From: JAIPDZ01 sp034522175
Lineage (GTDB): Bacteria; Desulfobacterota; DSM-4660; Desulfatiglandales; Desulfatiglandaceae
Length of the DNA stretch: 64,000 nt
Reading direction: 5' to 3'
Assembly (NCBI GenBank): GCA_034522175.1
Contig: JAXHLQ010000001.1
Span: 2,418,001-2,482,000 of the forward strand
Shown here: piece by piece, positions 44,637 to 53,924 of the stretch
How the letters are laid out: each line of letters starts with the position of its first letter
Numbering within the stretch: position 1 is the first letter of the stretch
The notes under the pieces: model-generated
What the model was told of the DNA's origin: nothing
The model's input: the letters and a program-made list of their open reading frames with translations, nothing else
Database searches by the model: none
Position numbers and translations under genes: made by a program

Positions 44637-46397
44637 TCATAAAAGGTTAGTATTTTCCGATCGATATACTACCTTCCCCTGCACCAGAGTTGCTTCGGCT
44701 TTTACGTTGCGAATGTCATCCTGAGCGATCGTGTAAAAGTCTTTGTCCCAGACGACCATATCCGCCTGTTTTCCCTTCTCAATGGAACCGATCTCCTTTT
44801 CCTGTGATCCTGCAAAGGCCCCTCCCATGGTCTGCGCCCGCAGGGCATCCCGAATGGATATGCCCTCTGACGTGTCGAATGGGTACCCGTCCCGTGTAAT
44901 CCTGGCCCCCGCCTGCCATAGTCCGAATTGCGGTTGGTACAGGGGAAATGCCGGCGGGTCAGCCCCGAGAGCAACGGGAATTTCGTGCCTCAAAAAGGAC
45001 TTGAGGGGTATAACGCCGATTTCGCCTTCCCGCATCTTCAGCCCCTGCCATTTATCTCCCCAGCCGAAGAGCCATTGGGGATGCGTACAGATGATCACGC
45101 CTGCTTTTTTTATCCGTTCGAAGGCAGCGGGTCGTGGGCCCAGCGCATGCTCGATGCGGTGGCGATGGTCTTGTCTTGGCGTCTTTTTAAGGGCGATTTC
45201 GATTGCGTCCAGTATCTGGTCAACGGCCCGATTTCCGACCGCATGGATGCTGACCTGGCGACCGGCCGAGTGAAAGGTATCGAACATCTTATTCAGTTCC
45301 GCCGGGCTGTGAAGAGGGACAGCAAAGGGGTTGAAATCCCACATCCCCCCGCCGGCCCCATCCACGGCCATCTTGAAACCACCCCACAGCGCCTTGAAGC
45401 TTGCAGGGGATTCCCTCTGATATGAGATCAGGTCCCGGATCTTTGACCGGGGGAAGTATTCACGGGATTGAAAAAGGGCATACAGCACCTTTTTTCCGAT
45501 AGATGCGCTGGGTATATAGGGCCAGAGCTTGATCCGGATGGGCATCTGTCCGGTGCGGACCGTATCAAAATATGCCCGGTGGAAATGGGGGGCGCTCAGG
45601 CTGAAGAAATTGTCGTGAACGGTGGTGACCCCTTCTGCGGCGTATTTTCGGGCCGCGTATAAAAGGGCCGCTCTCGATTGTGCATCGTCAGGAAGCGGGA
45701 TGTGGCGCCGGACCAGATTGAGGGCCGGATAGTTGGCCAGGAGCCCATTCGGCGTGCCATCGGAGAAGGCTTTTCCGATCCTGCCGCCGGAGGGGTTGGG
45801 CGTATGTTTCCTTATCCCTGCAATCTGCAAGGCGAGGGAGTTGGCAAAGCCCCACTGCCCGCCGGTAAAGACCGCGAGGATGGGGTGAGACCTGCTGACA
45901 CGATCCAGATCCTCATTGTCCAGGTAGGTCATGGACAGGCTCTCTATGCCCCATGCGGAGATCCATTTTCCCTTTGGGGTCTTGCGGACCCGCCGGGCCA
46001 GCGCGTCCAAGATTTCTTCTTTTGAGCGCAACCCCTGGAGATTCAAAAACCACCCATTCTCTCTCAATCCGAAAAACGGGAGGTGGGCGTGGGCATCGAT
46101 CAGGCCGGGCGTGACGGTCTTTCCTTTCAGGTCCATCACCCGGGTGGTGTTCCCGATATACCCGGATATCTTGTCGGCGCCGCCCACATCGAGGATCTTT
46201 CCGTTTTTAACGGCCACGGCCTGGGCGATGGTATCTGAAGCATCTATGGTAATGACTTTTGCGTTGGTGAGGACCAGGTTTGCAGTGGGCGTTGTGGCTT
46301 CTATGCGCGTGGGTGCGCTGAGAAAGGCAAGGCTGGCACAGGCTGATACCTGGAGGAATTCCCGCCGATCCATACGTTTTGGGAAGCCAGCTTTCAT
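44637..46397 (-). CDS. Tat-exported amidohydrolase (YtcJ/amidohydrolase_3 type)
   Basis: Metal-dependent hydrolase of about 586 residues. A twin-arginine signal (RMDRREFLQVSACASLAFLSA) precedes the amidohydrolase fold: N-terminal composite sheet (LVLTNAKVITID), the metal-site GLIDAHAHLPF, histidines in SIHAVGNRAVD and HRIEHA, and a late SLGADPPAF-like metal aspartate region. The protein is probably exported folded with its metals. I choose ATG 46397, which follows GGAG, over ATG 46409. Substrate unknown; YtcJ-like enzymes act on amides or cyclic ureides. It is 58 bases upstream of the lipoprotein gene, but a link with the caspase operon is uncertain. Confidence 0.85.
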   Translation of the reverse strand: MKAGFPKRMDRREFLQVSACASLAFLSAPTRIEATTPTANLVLTNAKVITIDASDTIAQAVAVKNGKILDVGGADKISGYIGNTTRVMDLKGKTVTPGLIDAHAHLPFFGLRENGWFLNLQGLRSKEEILDALARRVRKTPKGKWISAWGIESLSMTYLDNEDLDRVSRSHPILAVFTGGQWGFANSLALQIAGIRKHTPNPSGGRIGKAFSDGTPNGLLANYPALNLVRRHIPLPDDAQSRAALLYAARKYAAEGVTTVHDNFFSLSAPHFHRAYFDTVRTGQMPIRIKLWPYIPSASIGKKVLYALFQSREYFPRSKIRDLISYQRESPASFKALWGGFKMAVDGAGGGMWDFNPFAVPLHSPAELNKMFDTFHSAGRQVSIHAVGNRAVDQILDAIEIALKKTPRQDHRHRIEHALGPRPAAFERIKKAGVIICTHPQWLFGWGDKWQGLKMREGEIGVIPLKSFLRHEIPVALGADPPAFPLYQPQFGLWQAGARITRDGYPFDTSEGISIRDALRAQTMGGAFAGSQEKEIGSIEKGKQADMVVWDKDFYTIAQDDIRNVKAEATLVQGKVVYRSENTNLL

Positions 46398-46620
46398 GGT
46401 TCGCTCCATATTTCAGCGGGCAAAAACGTCGCCTGTCGGAAGTTGAGAGGGAGCAGGTTCTTCCGATGTATGTCGTCCTGTAAAAACAGAACCTGCCAGG
46501 TTATATCAGGTCGAACGAGAAGAGGAGGTGCCTGCGTTCAACTGAGCAACAGGCCGATTTTTGAGGATTAGCGGTCACGCTGGCAGTATGCGTATCTTTT
46601 CTTTCAGTTTGCCGAATACG

Positions 46621-48036
46621 TTACCTCGTGTCAAGAATAAATTTTCGGCTCAACCGGGCCACCGCTTCCACGTGATAGGTGTTGGGGAACATGTCCACGG
46701 GTTGGATTTCGTGGATATGATAGGCCTGGGCCATCTGGCCCAGGTCCCGGGCCAGGGTGGCGGGGTTGCACGAGACATACACAATCCGCTCAGGAGCCAG
46801 TTCCAGGACGCCTTTCAGTACATCCTTGTGCATGCCCGCGCGGGGCGGATCAATGATCAGGATATGGGGCTGTTGGTCCAATTCCGCGAGTGTCTCCCGG
46901 ACGTCCCCACAGATGAACCGGCAGTTGTGAATACCGTTTTCAACGCAGTTTCGCATGGCGTCCGAGATCGCACTCCCACTCAGTTCCATCCCCACAACGG
47001 ATCGGACCCGGTCCGAAACGTAAAGCGGTATGGTCCCGGTGCCGCTGTAAAGGTCAACCAGGGTCTCGTGGCCCTGAGGCCTCGCAAAGGCCACCACCTG
47101 TTCATAGAGCTTCCGGGCCGCGGGGGGATGGGTTTGAAAGAATGAATTGGCTGAAATCCTGAAGGTATAGGGGCCGATTCGGTCCAGGATAACGCCTTTC
47201 CCTGAAATGATCTCCTCGGTGTCGCCCACCGCGATGGAGGCCTTTCGCCGGTTGATGTTGTTAATCACCGTGGTTACGGACGGGATGGTGTCATGCAACC
47301 GCTCCGCCAATGGCCTGATGACCTCCCGCCCTGATGTTGATGTCACCACGTTGACCATCCAGGTATCAAAGGCCGCAGACGATCGTATGGTGAGGTATCG
47401 CCAGAATCCCTCATGGCTCTTGAGGCCGTAGACCGGGAGGCCGCTGTCTTTAACATATGTTTTCACCGCCCTGAGAATACGGTTCCCCGTCTCTTTTTGA
47501 AGGAGGCATTCCTCGATGTCGATGACCTTTTGAAACGCCCCGGGGACATGAAGGCCGAGGGCGAAGTCTCCCTCCTGCTCTCTGAGGTTCAGTTCATGGG
47601 GGAGGAACCAGCGCCGGTCGGAAAAGGAAAACTCCATTTTGTTTCGGTAGCCGAATATCTCGCTGGAAGGGATGACGGGGTGAACCGCGACATCCGTGAG
47701 ACCCCCGATGTGTTCCAAGGGTTCGGTCACCAGGGCATGTTTGTGCCTCAACTGGCTGTCGTAGGCCACATGCTGCCATTGGCACCCCCCGCAGTATCCG
47801 GCATAGGGGCAGGATGCGGTGACGCGATCGGATGAGGGTTGGATGATGGCTTCGATGCGGGCTTCGGCAAAGGCCCGCCTCCTTTTGACCACCCGGACCT
47901 TCACCACATCCCCGGGGACACCCCCCCTCACGAAAACCACAAAACCGTTCCAACGGCCCACGGCGCTGCCGCCGTTGGCCATTTTTTCGATGACCAGTTC
48001 GATGGTTTGTCCTTTCTTGGGTTTTGGTGTATTCAC
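46621..48036 (-). CDS. rlmD: 23S rRNA (uracil-5-)-methyltransferase RlmD-like
   Basis: SAM-dependent RNA methyltransferase of 471 residues. An N-terminal TRAM domain (GQTIELVIEKMANGGSAVGR) is followed by an iron-sulfur site (CPYAGYCGGCQWQH, C) and a Rossmann methyltransferase domain: VDLYSGTGTIPLY, IIDPPRAG, and the catalytic VYVSCNPATLARD cysteine. The group includes RlmD (U1939), RlmC and TrmA; TRAM plus iron-sulfur cysteines favours RlmD/RlmCD. The start is GTG 48036. It is divergent in function from neighbours; a 211-base gap lies below it, without features I can support. Confidence 0.88.
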   Translation of the reverse strand: MNTPKPKKGQTIELVIEKMANGGSAVGRWNGFVVFVRGGVPGDVVKVRVVKRRRAFAEARIEAIIQPSSDRVTASCPYAGYCGGCQWQHVAYDSQLRHKHALVTEPLEHIGGLTDVAVHPVIPSSEIFGYRNKMEFSFSDRRWFLPHELNLREQEGDFALGLHVPGAFQKVIDIEECLLQKETGNRILRAVKTYVKDSGLPVYGLKSHEGFWRYLTIRSSAAFDTWMVNVVTSTSGREVIRPLAERLHDTIPSVTTVINNINRRKASIAVGDTEEIISGKGVILDRIGPYTFRISANSFFQTHPPAARKLYEQVVAFARPQGHETLVDLYSGTGTIPLYVSDRVRSVVGMELSGSAISDAMRNCVENGIHNCRFICGDVRETLAELDQQPHILIIDPPRAGMHKDVLKGVLELAPERIVYVSCNPATLARDLGQMAQAYHIHEIQPVDMFPNTYHVEAVARLSRKFILDTR

Positions 48037-48105
48037 TCCAGATTCTCTCGGACCCGGCGCCTCCCTTTTTGATTGGGCGGCCTTGGGTAAGGGTGCGTAT
48101 GCCCT

Positions 48106-49650
48106 CTAAATGCTCCCCTGGCGCGGGGCCAGGGCCGGGTTCTGTTTCATATATTCGAGATGGTTCAGGCCGTTGATATAGGCCCGGGCGCTGGCCGTGA
48201 TGATATCGGGGTCACCGCCCTTGCCCAGGGCCACCAGTCCGTTTTCCTTGAGCCGCACCGTGACCTCCCCCTGAGCATCCATGCCGCCGCTGATGGCGTT
48301 TACGGAGAAGCGGATCAGTTTTGAGCGGCTTTTGGTCAGCTTGGCGATGGTATTAAATGTGGCATCGATGGGACCGACCCCGAATCCGGCCCCCTGGACC
48401 ACCTCATCTTTGATCTTCAACTTCACGGTGGCGGTGGGTACAGCCACCGTGCCGCTGACCACATTGAGATATTCGAGCCGGTATATTCCCGTGTCGCGAA
48501 GAATTTCTTCGGCGATAAGGACTTCGAGGTCTTCGTCGAATATTTCCTTTCGTTTGTCCGCCAGCCGCTTGAATCTTTCGAACAACCGATCCAGATCGGC
48601 CTTGGAGAAGTCGTATCCCAGTTCGGCCAGTTTCTGTTTGAAGGCGTGTCGTCCGGAATGCTTGCCGATGACCATGCGGGTGTTGGCGATTCCCACGGTT
48701 TCCGGCCGCATGATCTCATAAGTCATGGGTTTTTTGAGGACGCCATCCTGGTGAATGCCTGCCTCATGGGCAAAGGCATTGGCCCCCACAATGGCCTTGT
48801 TGGGCTGGACCACAATTCCGGTGACCAAGGACGTGAGTCGGCTGGTGGGGTACAGCTCGTCCGCATGGATGCCATGGGTCACCTTCATGAGATCCTCACG
48901 GGTGTAGAGGGTCATGACCACCTCTTCGAGAGACGTATTCCCGGCCCGCTCGCCGATACCGTTGATGGTGACCTCGGCCTGACGGGCTCCCGCCCGGATC
49001 CCGGCGATGGTGTTGGCGGTGGCCAGACCCAGATCGTTGTGGCAGTGAACACTCAACATGGCCCGATGGATGTTGGGGGTGTGGGTTCTCACATAGGCCA
49101 CCCGTTCGGCGAATTCCTCGGGGAGCGCATATCCCACGGTGTCCGGAACGTTAATGGTGGTGGCGCCGGCATTGATGACCGCCGTAAACACGCTGCATAG
49201 ATAGTCCCTGTCGGTTCGGGTGGCGTCCTCTGCCGAGAACTCCACATTGTCGGTCAGGGTCCGGGCGTATGTCACCGCGTCCACCGCCTCTTTAATGACC
49301 TCGTTCCGGGTCATGTTCAGCTTGTGCCGGAGATGGATATCCGAGGTGGCGATAAAGACATGTATCCGCGGCCTGGTCCCTTTCCGGATGGCCTCCCAGG
49401 CCTGGTCGATGTCCGATTTGGAGGTCCGGGCCAATGCGGCCACCTCGGCCCGCTGAATTTTTCCGGCGACCATGCGAACCGATTCAAAGTCGCCTCTGGA
49501 GGAAGCGGGAAATCCGGCCTCGAGCACGTCCACGCCCAGCTTTTCCAGCTGCCGGGCAAGCCGCAGTTTTTCCGGGCCGTTCATGCTGGCTCCCGGTGAC
49601 TGCTCCCCGTCTCTAAGGGTCGTATCAAATATGATGATCCTGTCCGTCAT
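48106..49650 (-). CDS. leuA: 2-isopropylmalate synthase
   Basis: Condenses acetyl-CoA and 2-ketoisovalerate in leucine synthesis; 514 residues. The HMGL-like TIM barrel shows TTLRDGEQSPG and SVHCHNDLGLATAN metal ligands and GIGERAGN. The C-terminal regulatory LeuA domain (GPIDATFNTIAKL, AQGEVTVRLKENG) gives feedback by leucine. ATG 49650 follows GGAGAAAACAAA. It follows cimA by 12 bases and is in the same attenuated transcript. Confidence 0.94.
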   Translation of the reverse strand: MTDRIIIFDTTLRDGEQSPGASMNGPEKLRLARQLEKLGVDVLEAGFPASSRGDFESVRMVAGKIQRAEVAALARTSKSDIDQAWEAIRKGTRPRIHVFIATSDIHLRHKLNMTRNEVIKEAVDAVTYARTLTDNVEFSAEDATRTDRDYLCSVFTAVINAGATTINVPDTVGYALPEEFAERVAYVRTHTPNIHRAMLSVHCHNDLGLATANTIAGIRAGARQAEVTINGIGERAGNTSLEEVVMTLYTREDLMKVTHGIHADELYPTSRLTSLVTGIVVQPNKAIVGANAFAHEAGIHQDGVLKKPMTYEIMRPETVGIANTRMVIGKHSGRHAFKQKLAELGYDFSKADLDRLFERFKRLADKRKEIFDEDLEVLIAEEILRDTGIYRLEYLNVVSGTVAVPTATVKLKIKDEVVQGAGFGVGPIDATFNTIAKLTKSRSKLIRFSVNAISGGMDAQGEVTVRLKENGLVALGKGGDPDIITASARAYINGLNHLEYMKQNPALAPRQGSI

Positions 49651-49662
49651 TTTGTTTTCTCC

Positions 49663-51234
49663 TTAGGATCGATCCGCCTTTAACAGTTTATAATGGACGC
49701 TGTCCACAAGGGCCTGCCAGCTCGCCTCGAGGACGTTCTCTGATACACCGATGGTGGTCCAGATCTCCTTTTTGTCCCGGGATTCGATCTGTACGCGGAC
49801 CTTGGCCGCAGTGGCCTTGCTCCCGTCAATGACCCGGACCTTGAAATCCACCAGTCCCATCTCGCGGATCTGGGGATAGAATTTGGATAGGGCCTTCCTG
49901 AGGGCGTTATCCAGCGCATTCACCGGTCCGTCCCCTTCGGCCGCGGTAATCTCGTCATCTTCGCCGACCTTGATTTTAATGGTGGCCTGGGACGTGCTTT
50001 CCTTTGCGCCGTCTTTTTCGGTGGTGACCCTGAAGGATTGAAGGGCAAAGGGATCGGTGAACTGACCGGTGGCCCGCCGGATCAAGAGCTCCAGGGAGCC
50101 TTCCGCCGCATCAAACTGATAGCCCTCATCTTCCAGCCGCTTGATTTCCTTTACGATGTTCTCGCTGTCATAGCCGTTGCCGCCCAGCTCGATGCCCATC
50201 TCACGGGATTTGTATGCGATGTTGCTTTTTCCCGACAAATCGGACACCACGACCCTGCGGCGGTTACCCACCCGGCCGGGCTGAATATGTTCATAGGCCG
50301 AAGGGTGTTTGAGCATGGCACTGACGTGAACCCCACCCTTATGGGCAAAGGCGCTCTTCCCCACAAAGGGCCGCTGATTGAAGGGGGTGATATTGGCCAC
50401 TTCACTCACAAACCGTGACAGCTCCGTCAGCTGGCCCAGGCTTTGGGTTGAAACGCACCCATACCCCATCTTCAGTTGAAGGTTGCCGATGATGGTCACC
50501 AGGTCTGCGTTGCCGCAGCGCTCACCGTATCCGTTGATGGTTCCCTGAACCAGGGTGGCCCCGCTCGAAACAGCGGCCAGGGCATTGGCCAGGGCGAGGC
50601 CGCAATCGTTGTGGGTGTGGATGCCCAGGGGGACCGCAAGCCTGGACCCGGCCTGTTTCACCCCATTACCGATCTCATCCGACATGGAGCCGCCATTGGT
50701 GTCGCACAGCACCAAAATGTCCGCACCTGCCGTGTGTGCGGCCTCGAGGGTCTTGAGCGCATTGTCCGGATTTGCTTTAAACCCGTCAAAAAAATGCTCC
50801 GCATCAAAGATCACCTCACGGTTCATCGCTTTTAGGTATGCGATGGTGTCATGGATCAGGCCGAGATTGTCGTCCAACGAGATCCTTAGAATTTCCGAGA
50901 CATGAAGATCCCAGCTCTTCCCGAAGATGGTGACCGTTTCCGTTTCCGCCTTGAGAAGAGCATGGAGGTTTTTGTCCTTCCCGGGAGGCGTCTGGGGCCG
51001 GTGGGTGCTTCCGAAGGCCGACAGGCGTGCCTGTTTAAGCGGAATCTTCTGGGCCATCTTGAAGAACCGGGCGTCCTTGGGATTGGAACCGGGCCATCCG
51101 CCTTCAATGTACGGGATACCAAAATCATCCAGCTTTCGGACAATCTTGAGCTTGTCTTCCGCCGACAGGTTCACGGACTCTCCCTGGGTACCGTCACGGA
51201 GTGTGGTGTCGTACAGGGTAATCGGTTCGGCCAT
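49663..51234 (-). CDS. cimA: (R)-citramalate synthase
   Basis: Makes citramalate from pyruvate and acetyl-CoA, the threonine-independent start of isoleucine synthesis; 523 residues. TTLRDGTQGESVNLS, the metal-binding GIHTHNDCGLALAN, HVSAMLKHPSAYEHI and GYGERCGN are the features that set CimA apart from LeuA. The C-terminal regulatory domain is present (GPVNALDNALRKAL). ATG 51234 follows AGGAGACACACACC. It is the first structural gene behind an attenuator. Confidence 0.93.
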   Translation of the reverse strand: MAEPITLYDTTLRDGTQGESVNLSAEDKLKIVRKLDDFGIPYIEGGWPGSNPKDARFFKMAQKIPLKQARLSAFGSTHRPQTPPGKDKNLHALLKAETETVTIFGKSWDLHVSEILRISLDDNLGLIHDTIAYLKAMNREVIFDAEHFFDGFKANPDNALKTLEAAHTAGADILVLCDTNGGSMSDEIGNGVKQAGSRLAVPLGIHTHNDCGLALANALAAVSSGATLVQGTINGYGERCGNADLVTIIGNLQLKMGYGCVSTQSLGQLTELSRFVSEVANITPFNQRPFVGKSAFAHKGGVHVSAMLKHPSAYEHIQPGRVGNRRRVVVSDLSGKSNIAYKSREMGIELGGNGYDSENIVKEIKRLEDEGYQFDAAEGSLELLIRRATGQFTDPFALQSFRVTTEKDGAKESTSQATIKIKVGEDDEITAAEGDGPVNALDNALRKALSKFYPQIREMGLVDFKVRVIDGSKATAAKVRVQIESRDKKEIWTTIGVSENVLEASWQALVDSVHYKLLKADRS

Positions 51235-51260
51235 GGTGTGTGTCTCCTGCGTTATGCCAA

Positions 51261-51299
51261 AAAAAAACCGTTATCAGGGGGCCTGATAACGGTTTTTTT
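51261..51299 (-). terminator. Attenuator terminator upstream of cimA
   Basis: An 18-bp perfect stem: AAAAAAACCGTTATCAGG (51261-51278) with the complementary arm 51282-51299, loop GGG, T-run on either strand. On the minus strand it lies 27 bases upstream of the cimA ATG, so it would stop transcription before cimA unless its 5' arm is captured by the antiterminator segment at 51327-51337. Confidence 0.85.
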
Positions 51300-51318
51300 A
51301 AAGTTCTTCGGGTCGCGC

Positions 51319-51456
51319 TTAGGTCATTATCAGGCCCGGATCTTCGGTGTCCACAAAAGGAGTGGAAGCAATCCCGCGTGCCGCAGGATTGCGCATATAA
51401 TGCCGATAATGAGTTGCCTGTGCGTACCGTGATTCACTGGGATTGACCCGTTCCAT
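51319..51456 (-). CDS. Leader peptide ORF of the cimA-leuA attenuator
   Basis: A 45-residue frame from ATG 51456 to TAA 51319, between the promoter and the terminator. It ends ...DTEDPGLIMT, so its last codons (Leu, Ile, Met, Thr) lie on the antiterminator strand; another Ile (ATT) is 17 codons before the stop. Ribosome site is weak. No homology recognised. A ribosome finishing the peptide would cover the antiterminator segment and let the terminator form; stalling earlier would leave it free. Translation of this ORF is not proved. Confidence 0.5.
   Translation of the reverse strand: MERVNPSESRYAQATHYRHYMRNPAARGIASTPFVDTEDPGLIMT
51327..51337 (-). promoter_or_regulatory. Antiterminator segment of the cimA leader
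   Basis: Minus-strand GGGCCTGATAA is the perfect complement of TTATCAGGCCC in the 5' arm and loop of the terminator (51279-51289). Pairing of 11 bases would prevent terminator formation. The exact match over 11 bases is unlikely by chance, as it repeats part of the terminator arm. Confidence 0.65.
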
Positions 51457-51478
51457 TCAATTATTGTATAAGCTATTA

Positions 51479-51507
51479 ATAATAATCAAAATCCAACTCA
51501 ATGTCAA
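51479..51507 (-). promoter_or_regulatory. Promoter of cimA-leuA
   Basis: TTGACA (51502-51507), spacer of 17, TATTAT (51479-51484) on the minus strand. It gives a leader of about 235 bases containing the 45-codon ORF, antiterminator and terminator. With the attenuator, the 312-base gap between cimA and the radical SAM gene is fully accounted for. Confidence 0.75.
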
Positions 51508-51546
51508 GACTTTTTTATAACGAACTCCTGAGCCGGATATCTACTC

Positions 51547-53232
51547 ATGAAGGTCCTTCTCATATACCCCTATTGTCTCGAAGCACGGCTGAGCGCCGAG
51601 GATGTGAGGGTCCCGCCTATCGGCATCTACTATGTGGGGGCGCTCCTGAAGTCCCGCCACTATGATGTGGAGATCCTCAACTGGTATGATGCCCGAAACG
51701 ATCCCGGCAGGATACGGGCAACCCTGACGGCGAAGCAGCCGGATGTGATCGGCTTTTCCGTGCTTCATGCCAACCGCTGGGGGGCCATCGAGATCGCCCG
51801 GACCGCCAAGGCCCTCAACCCGGAAGTGAAAATCGTATTCGGCGGGATTGGCGCCACTTTTCTGTGGGCCCATTTCCTCACCCATTTTTGTGAGGTGGAT
51901 GTCTGCGTGCTGGGAGAAGGCGAAATCCCTTTTCTGAAACTAATGGATGCCTTTTCGAAGGGAGAAGAGGCGACCCTTGAGGGAATTGAGGGCATCGCCT
52001 ATCGGGCGGGGGACCGGGTGACCCGTACGCGTGCGCCGGCGCCGATCCGTGACATCGATGCGCTGCCCAACCCTGCAACATATTTCACCTATCCGCATGT
52101 GGCCTCCTCCCGGGGCTGTCCCAACAACTGCACCTTCTGCGGGTCCCCCCGGTTTTGGGGAAGGCGGGTGCGGTTTCATTCGCCTGCGTATTTCGTTGAG
52201 CAGTTGGAGATGCTTTATGAAAAGGGCGTGCGGTTTTTCTACATATCCGACGACACCTTCACCCTCAAAAAGGACCGGGTCATTGAAATCTGCAAGATGA
52301 TTTTAAGCCGGGGACTTGCCATTTCATGGGCAGCCATCTCGAGGGTCAATCTGGTTGACCAAGAGATCCTCTACTGGATGCGGCGGGCCGGATGCACACA
52401 GATCAGCTACGGGGTGGAAAGCGGTTCTGAAAAAATACGACGTCATCTCAATAAGGGCATCAGCAACCGTCAGATCCGGGAGGCCTTTTCGCTGACACGA
52501 AAGATGGGGATCCTGGCGAGGGCGTACTTCATATACGGGTCCCCGGAGGAGAACTGGGAAACCATCGATGAAACCGTGCAGATGATCGAGGATATCCAGC
52601 CGCTGAGCGCCATTTTCTATATCCTGGACATCTTCCCCGGCACGGCCCTTTACCAGGACTTTCTGAAGCGATCCGGGCTCACCGATGACATTTGGCTCAA
52701 TCAGGGGGAGGATATTATGTACTTTGAGACCGATCCCGCCCTGAGTGAAGCGATGATACTCGCCTTCGGCCGGAAGCTCAGAGACACCTTTTACACACTC
52801 CTGCCCCGGTTTGTGTCTTCCCTGAGCCTGGTGGATCAGGAAGCGCTCTACCCGCTCCATGCGGATTTTCTCTCCAGGCTCGGCATGACCTTCAGCCAGG
52901 GGGACTATGCACAGATTGAGGCCATCCCTGACAAACCGGCCATTGCCGAAGACCTCTACAGACGGTCACTGGCCTATGCACCGAACCATCGGGCCTATCT
53001 CGGACTGGGCATCATCAAGCAGCAGCAGGGGGACTTTGCCGCATCGGTGGACGTTCTATCCGAAGGCGCGGCTCGCTACCCTGACAGCGAGGAGTTGCAC
53101 CTCTGCCTCGGCATCAGCCTCATGAATCTGGGCCAGTGGGATCAAGCCCTTAAGGCATTTTCGAGATTTCCCCATTCCGAGCGGATGAAACCGTACATGA
53201 GTGAATGCCAAAAGACGTTCCGAAAACCGTAG
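51547..53232 (+). CDS. B12-binding radical SAM protein with C-terminal TPR repeats
   Basis: A 561-residue enzyme. Residues 1-140 are a cobalamin-binding-type Rossmann domain (PPIGIYYVGALLKSR, VIGFSVLHANRWGAIEIA, IVFGGIGATF). The radical SAM core follows, with the cluster motif SRGCPNNCTFCGSP near residue 187 (CxxxCxxC) and ISYGVESGSEKIRRHLNKG. The C-terminal about 130 residues have TPR-like helices (YRRSLAYAPNHRAYLGLGI, LHLCLGISLMNLGQWDQAL). The classical DxHxxG cobalamin motif is not visible, so B12 binding is doubtful. Function unknown: methylation or ring formation on a peptide or lipid are options. Confidence 0.85.
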   Translation: MKVLLIYPYCLEARLSAEDVRVPPIGIYYVGALLKSRHYDVEILNWYDARNDPGRIRATLTAKQPDVIGFSVLHANRWGAIEIARTAKALNPEVKIVFGGIGATFLWAHFLTHFCEVDVCVLGEGEIPFLKLMDAFSKGEEATLEGIEGIAYRAGDRVTRTRAPAPIRDIDALPNPATYFTYPHVASSRGCPNNCTFCGSPRFWGRRVRFHSPAYFVEQLEMLYEKGVRFFYISDDTFTLKKDRVIEICKMILSRGLAISWAAISRVNLVDQEILYWMRRAGCTQISYGVESGSEKIRRHLNKGISNRQIREAFSLTRKMGILARAYFIYGSPEENWETIDETVQMIEDIQPLSAIFYILDIFPGTALYQDFLKRSGLTDDIWLNQGEDIMYFETDPALSEAMILAFGRKLRDTFYTLLPRFVSSLSLVDQEALYPLHADFLSRLGMTFSQGDYAQIEAIPDKPAIAEDLYRRSLAYAPNHRAYLGLGIIKQQQGDFAASVDVLSEGAARYPDSEELHLCLGISLMNLGQWDQALKAFSRFPHSERMKPYMSECQKTFRKP

Positions 53233-53366
53233 GTGCCAGGGGGGCCGGGTTTCGGGTGTCAGGTGTCGGGGGTTACTAAAACGTGAAGCCTGACAACTCG
53301 CCATGCCGCCCGAGGCTGGATAGCGGTGAAGGCATCTATTGCGCTGCGCGTGCCGTATAAACTCTG

Positions 53367-53897
53367 CTAAGCCGGCTGCCCCGATCCGAAGATGCCGAAG
53401 ATGATGATGAAAAAGAGGAACTGGACGACCCACCCGATCAGACAAACCCCGACGGCACGGCCGGTGCTCTGATAATCGAGGGCCTGCCGCACGGCAATGA
53501 CCATGGCTACGAGCATCCATATCCCTGCCAGAAAATTGATGAGCAGGCCCACAACGGGGATAAATGCCAGGACCCGGATCACCCCCGGGGCGCTTGAAAA
53601 GCCGATGGTTCGCAGCAGTTCGCCATAGTCGGCCTTCGTTTGAGGCTCGGGGAGCATTTTCGTGCCGATGATGTAGGTCAGAAACGACCACAAAAACCAT
53701 CCGGCAAGGGCCACCAGGGTTCCGACCACGAGTCCGGAAAATCCGGTAACGGCCATGCTTCCGATGCCCGCTGCCACACTTGAGATCACCACCACCATCA
53801 CAGCCTGCCCCATGGTGGACGGATCTTTTTCCACTTCCTCATACACTCCCGCATCCAGCTTGGATGCCCGAATCATACGATCAATCAATGTGCCCAT
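53367..53897 (-). CDS. Yip1-family membrane protein
   Basis: A 176-residue protein with about five membrane helices (VVVISSVAAGIGSM, LVVGTLVALAGWFLWSFLTYIIG, VIRVLAFIPVVGLLINFLAGIWMLVAM, WVVQFLFFIIIFGIFG). The pattern GYSELLRTIGFSSAPG-type (here YGELLRTIGFSSAPG) is characteristic of bacterial Yip1 domain proteins of unknown role. I start at ATG 53897, just behind GGAGGAAACC. It lies below the biotin importer genes in the same direction, 27 bases from ecfT, but no functional link is known. Confidence 0.8.
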   Translation of the reverse strand: MGTLIDRMIRASKLDAGVYEEVEKDPSTMGQAVMVVVISSVAAGIGSMAVTGFSGLVVGTLVALAGWFLWSFLTYIIGTKMLPEPQTKADYGELLRTIGFSSAPGVIRVLAFIPVVGLLINFLAGIWMLVAMVIAVRQALDYQSTGRAVGVCLIGWVVQFLFFIIIFGIFGSGQPA

Positions 53898-53924
53898 GGT
53901 TTCCTCCTGAATGAATGTCAATTG

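Noticed and set aside
51261..51299. Terminator belonging to the plus-strand radical SAM gene
   Set aside because: It is upstream of that gene. With the promoter, ORF and complementary segment on the minus strand, the attenuator reading explains it better.
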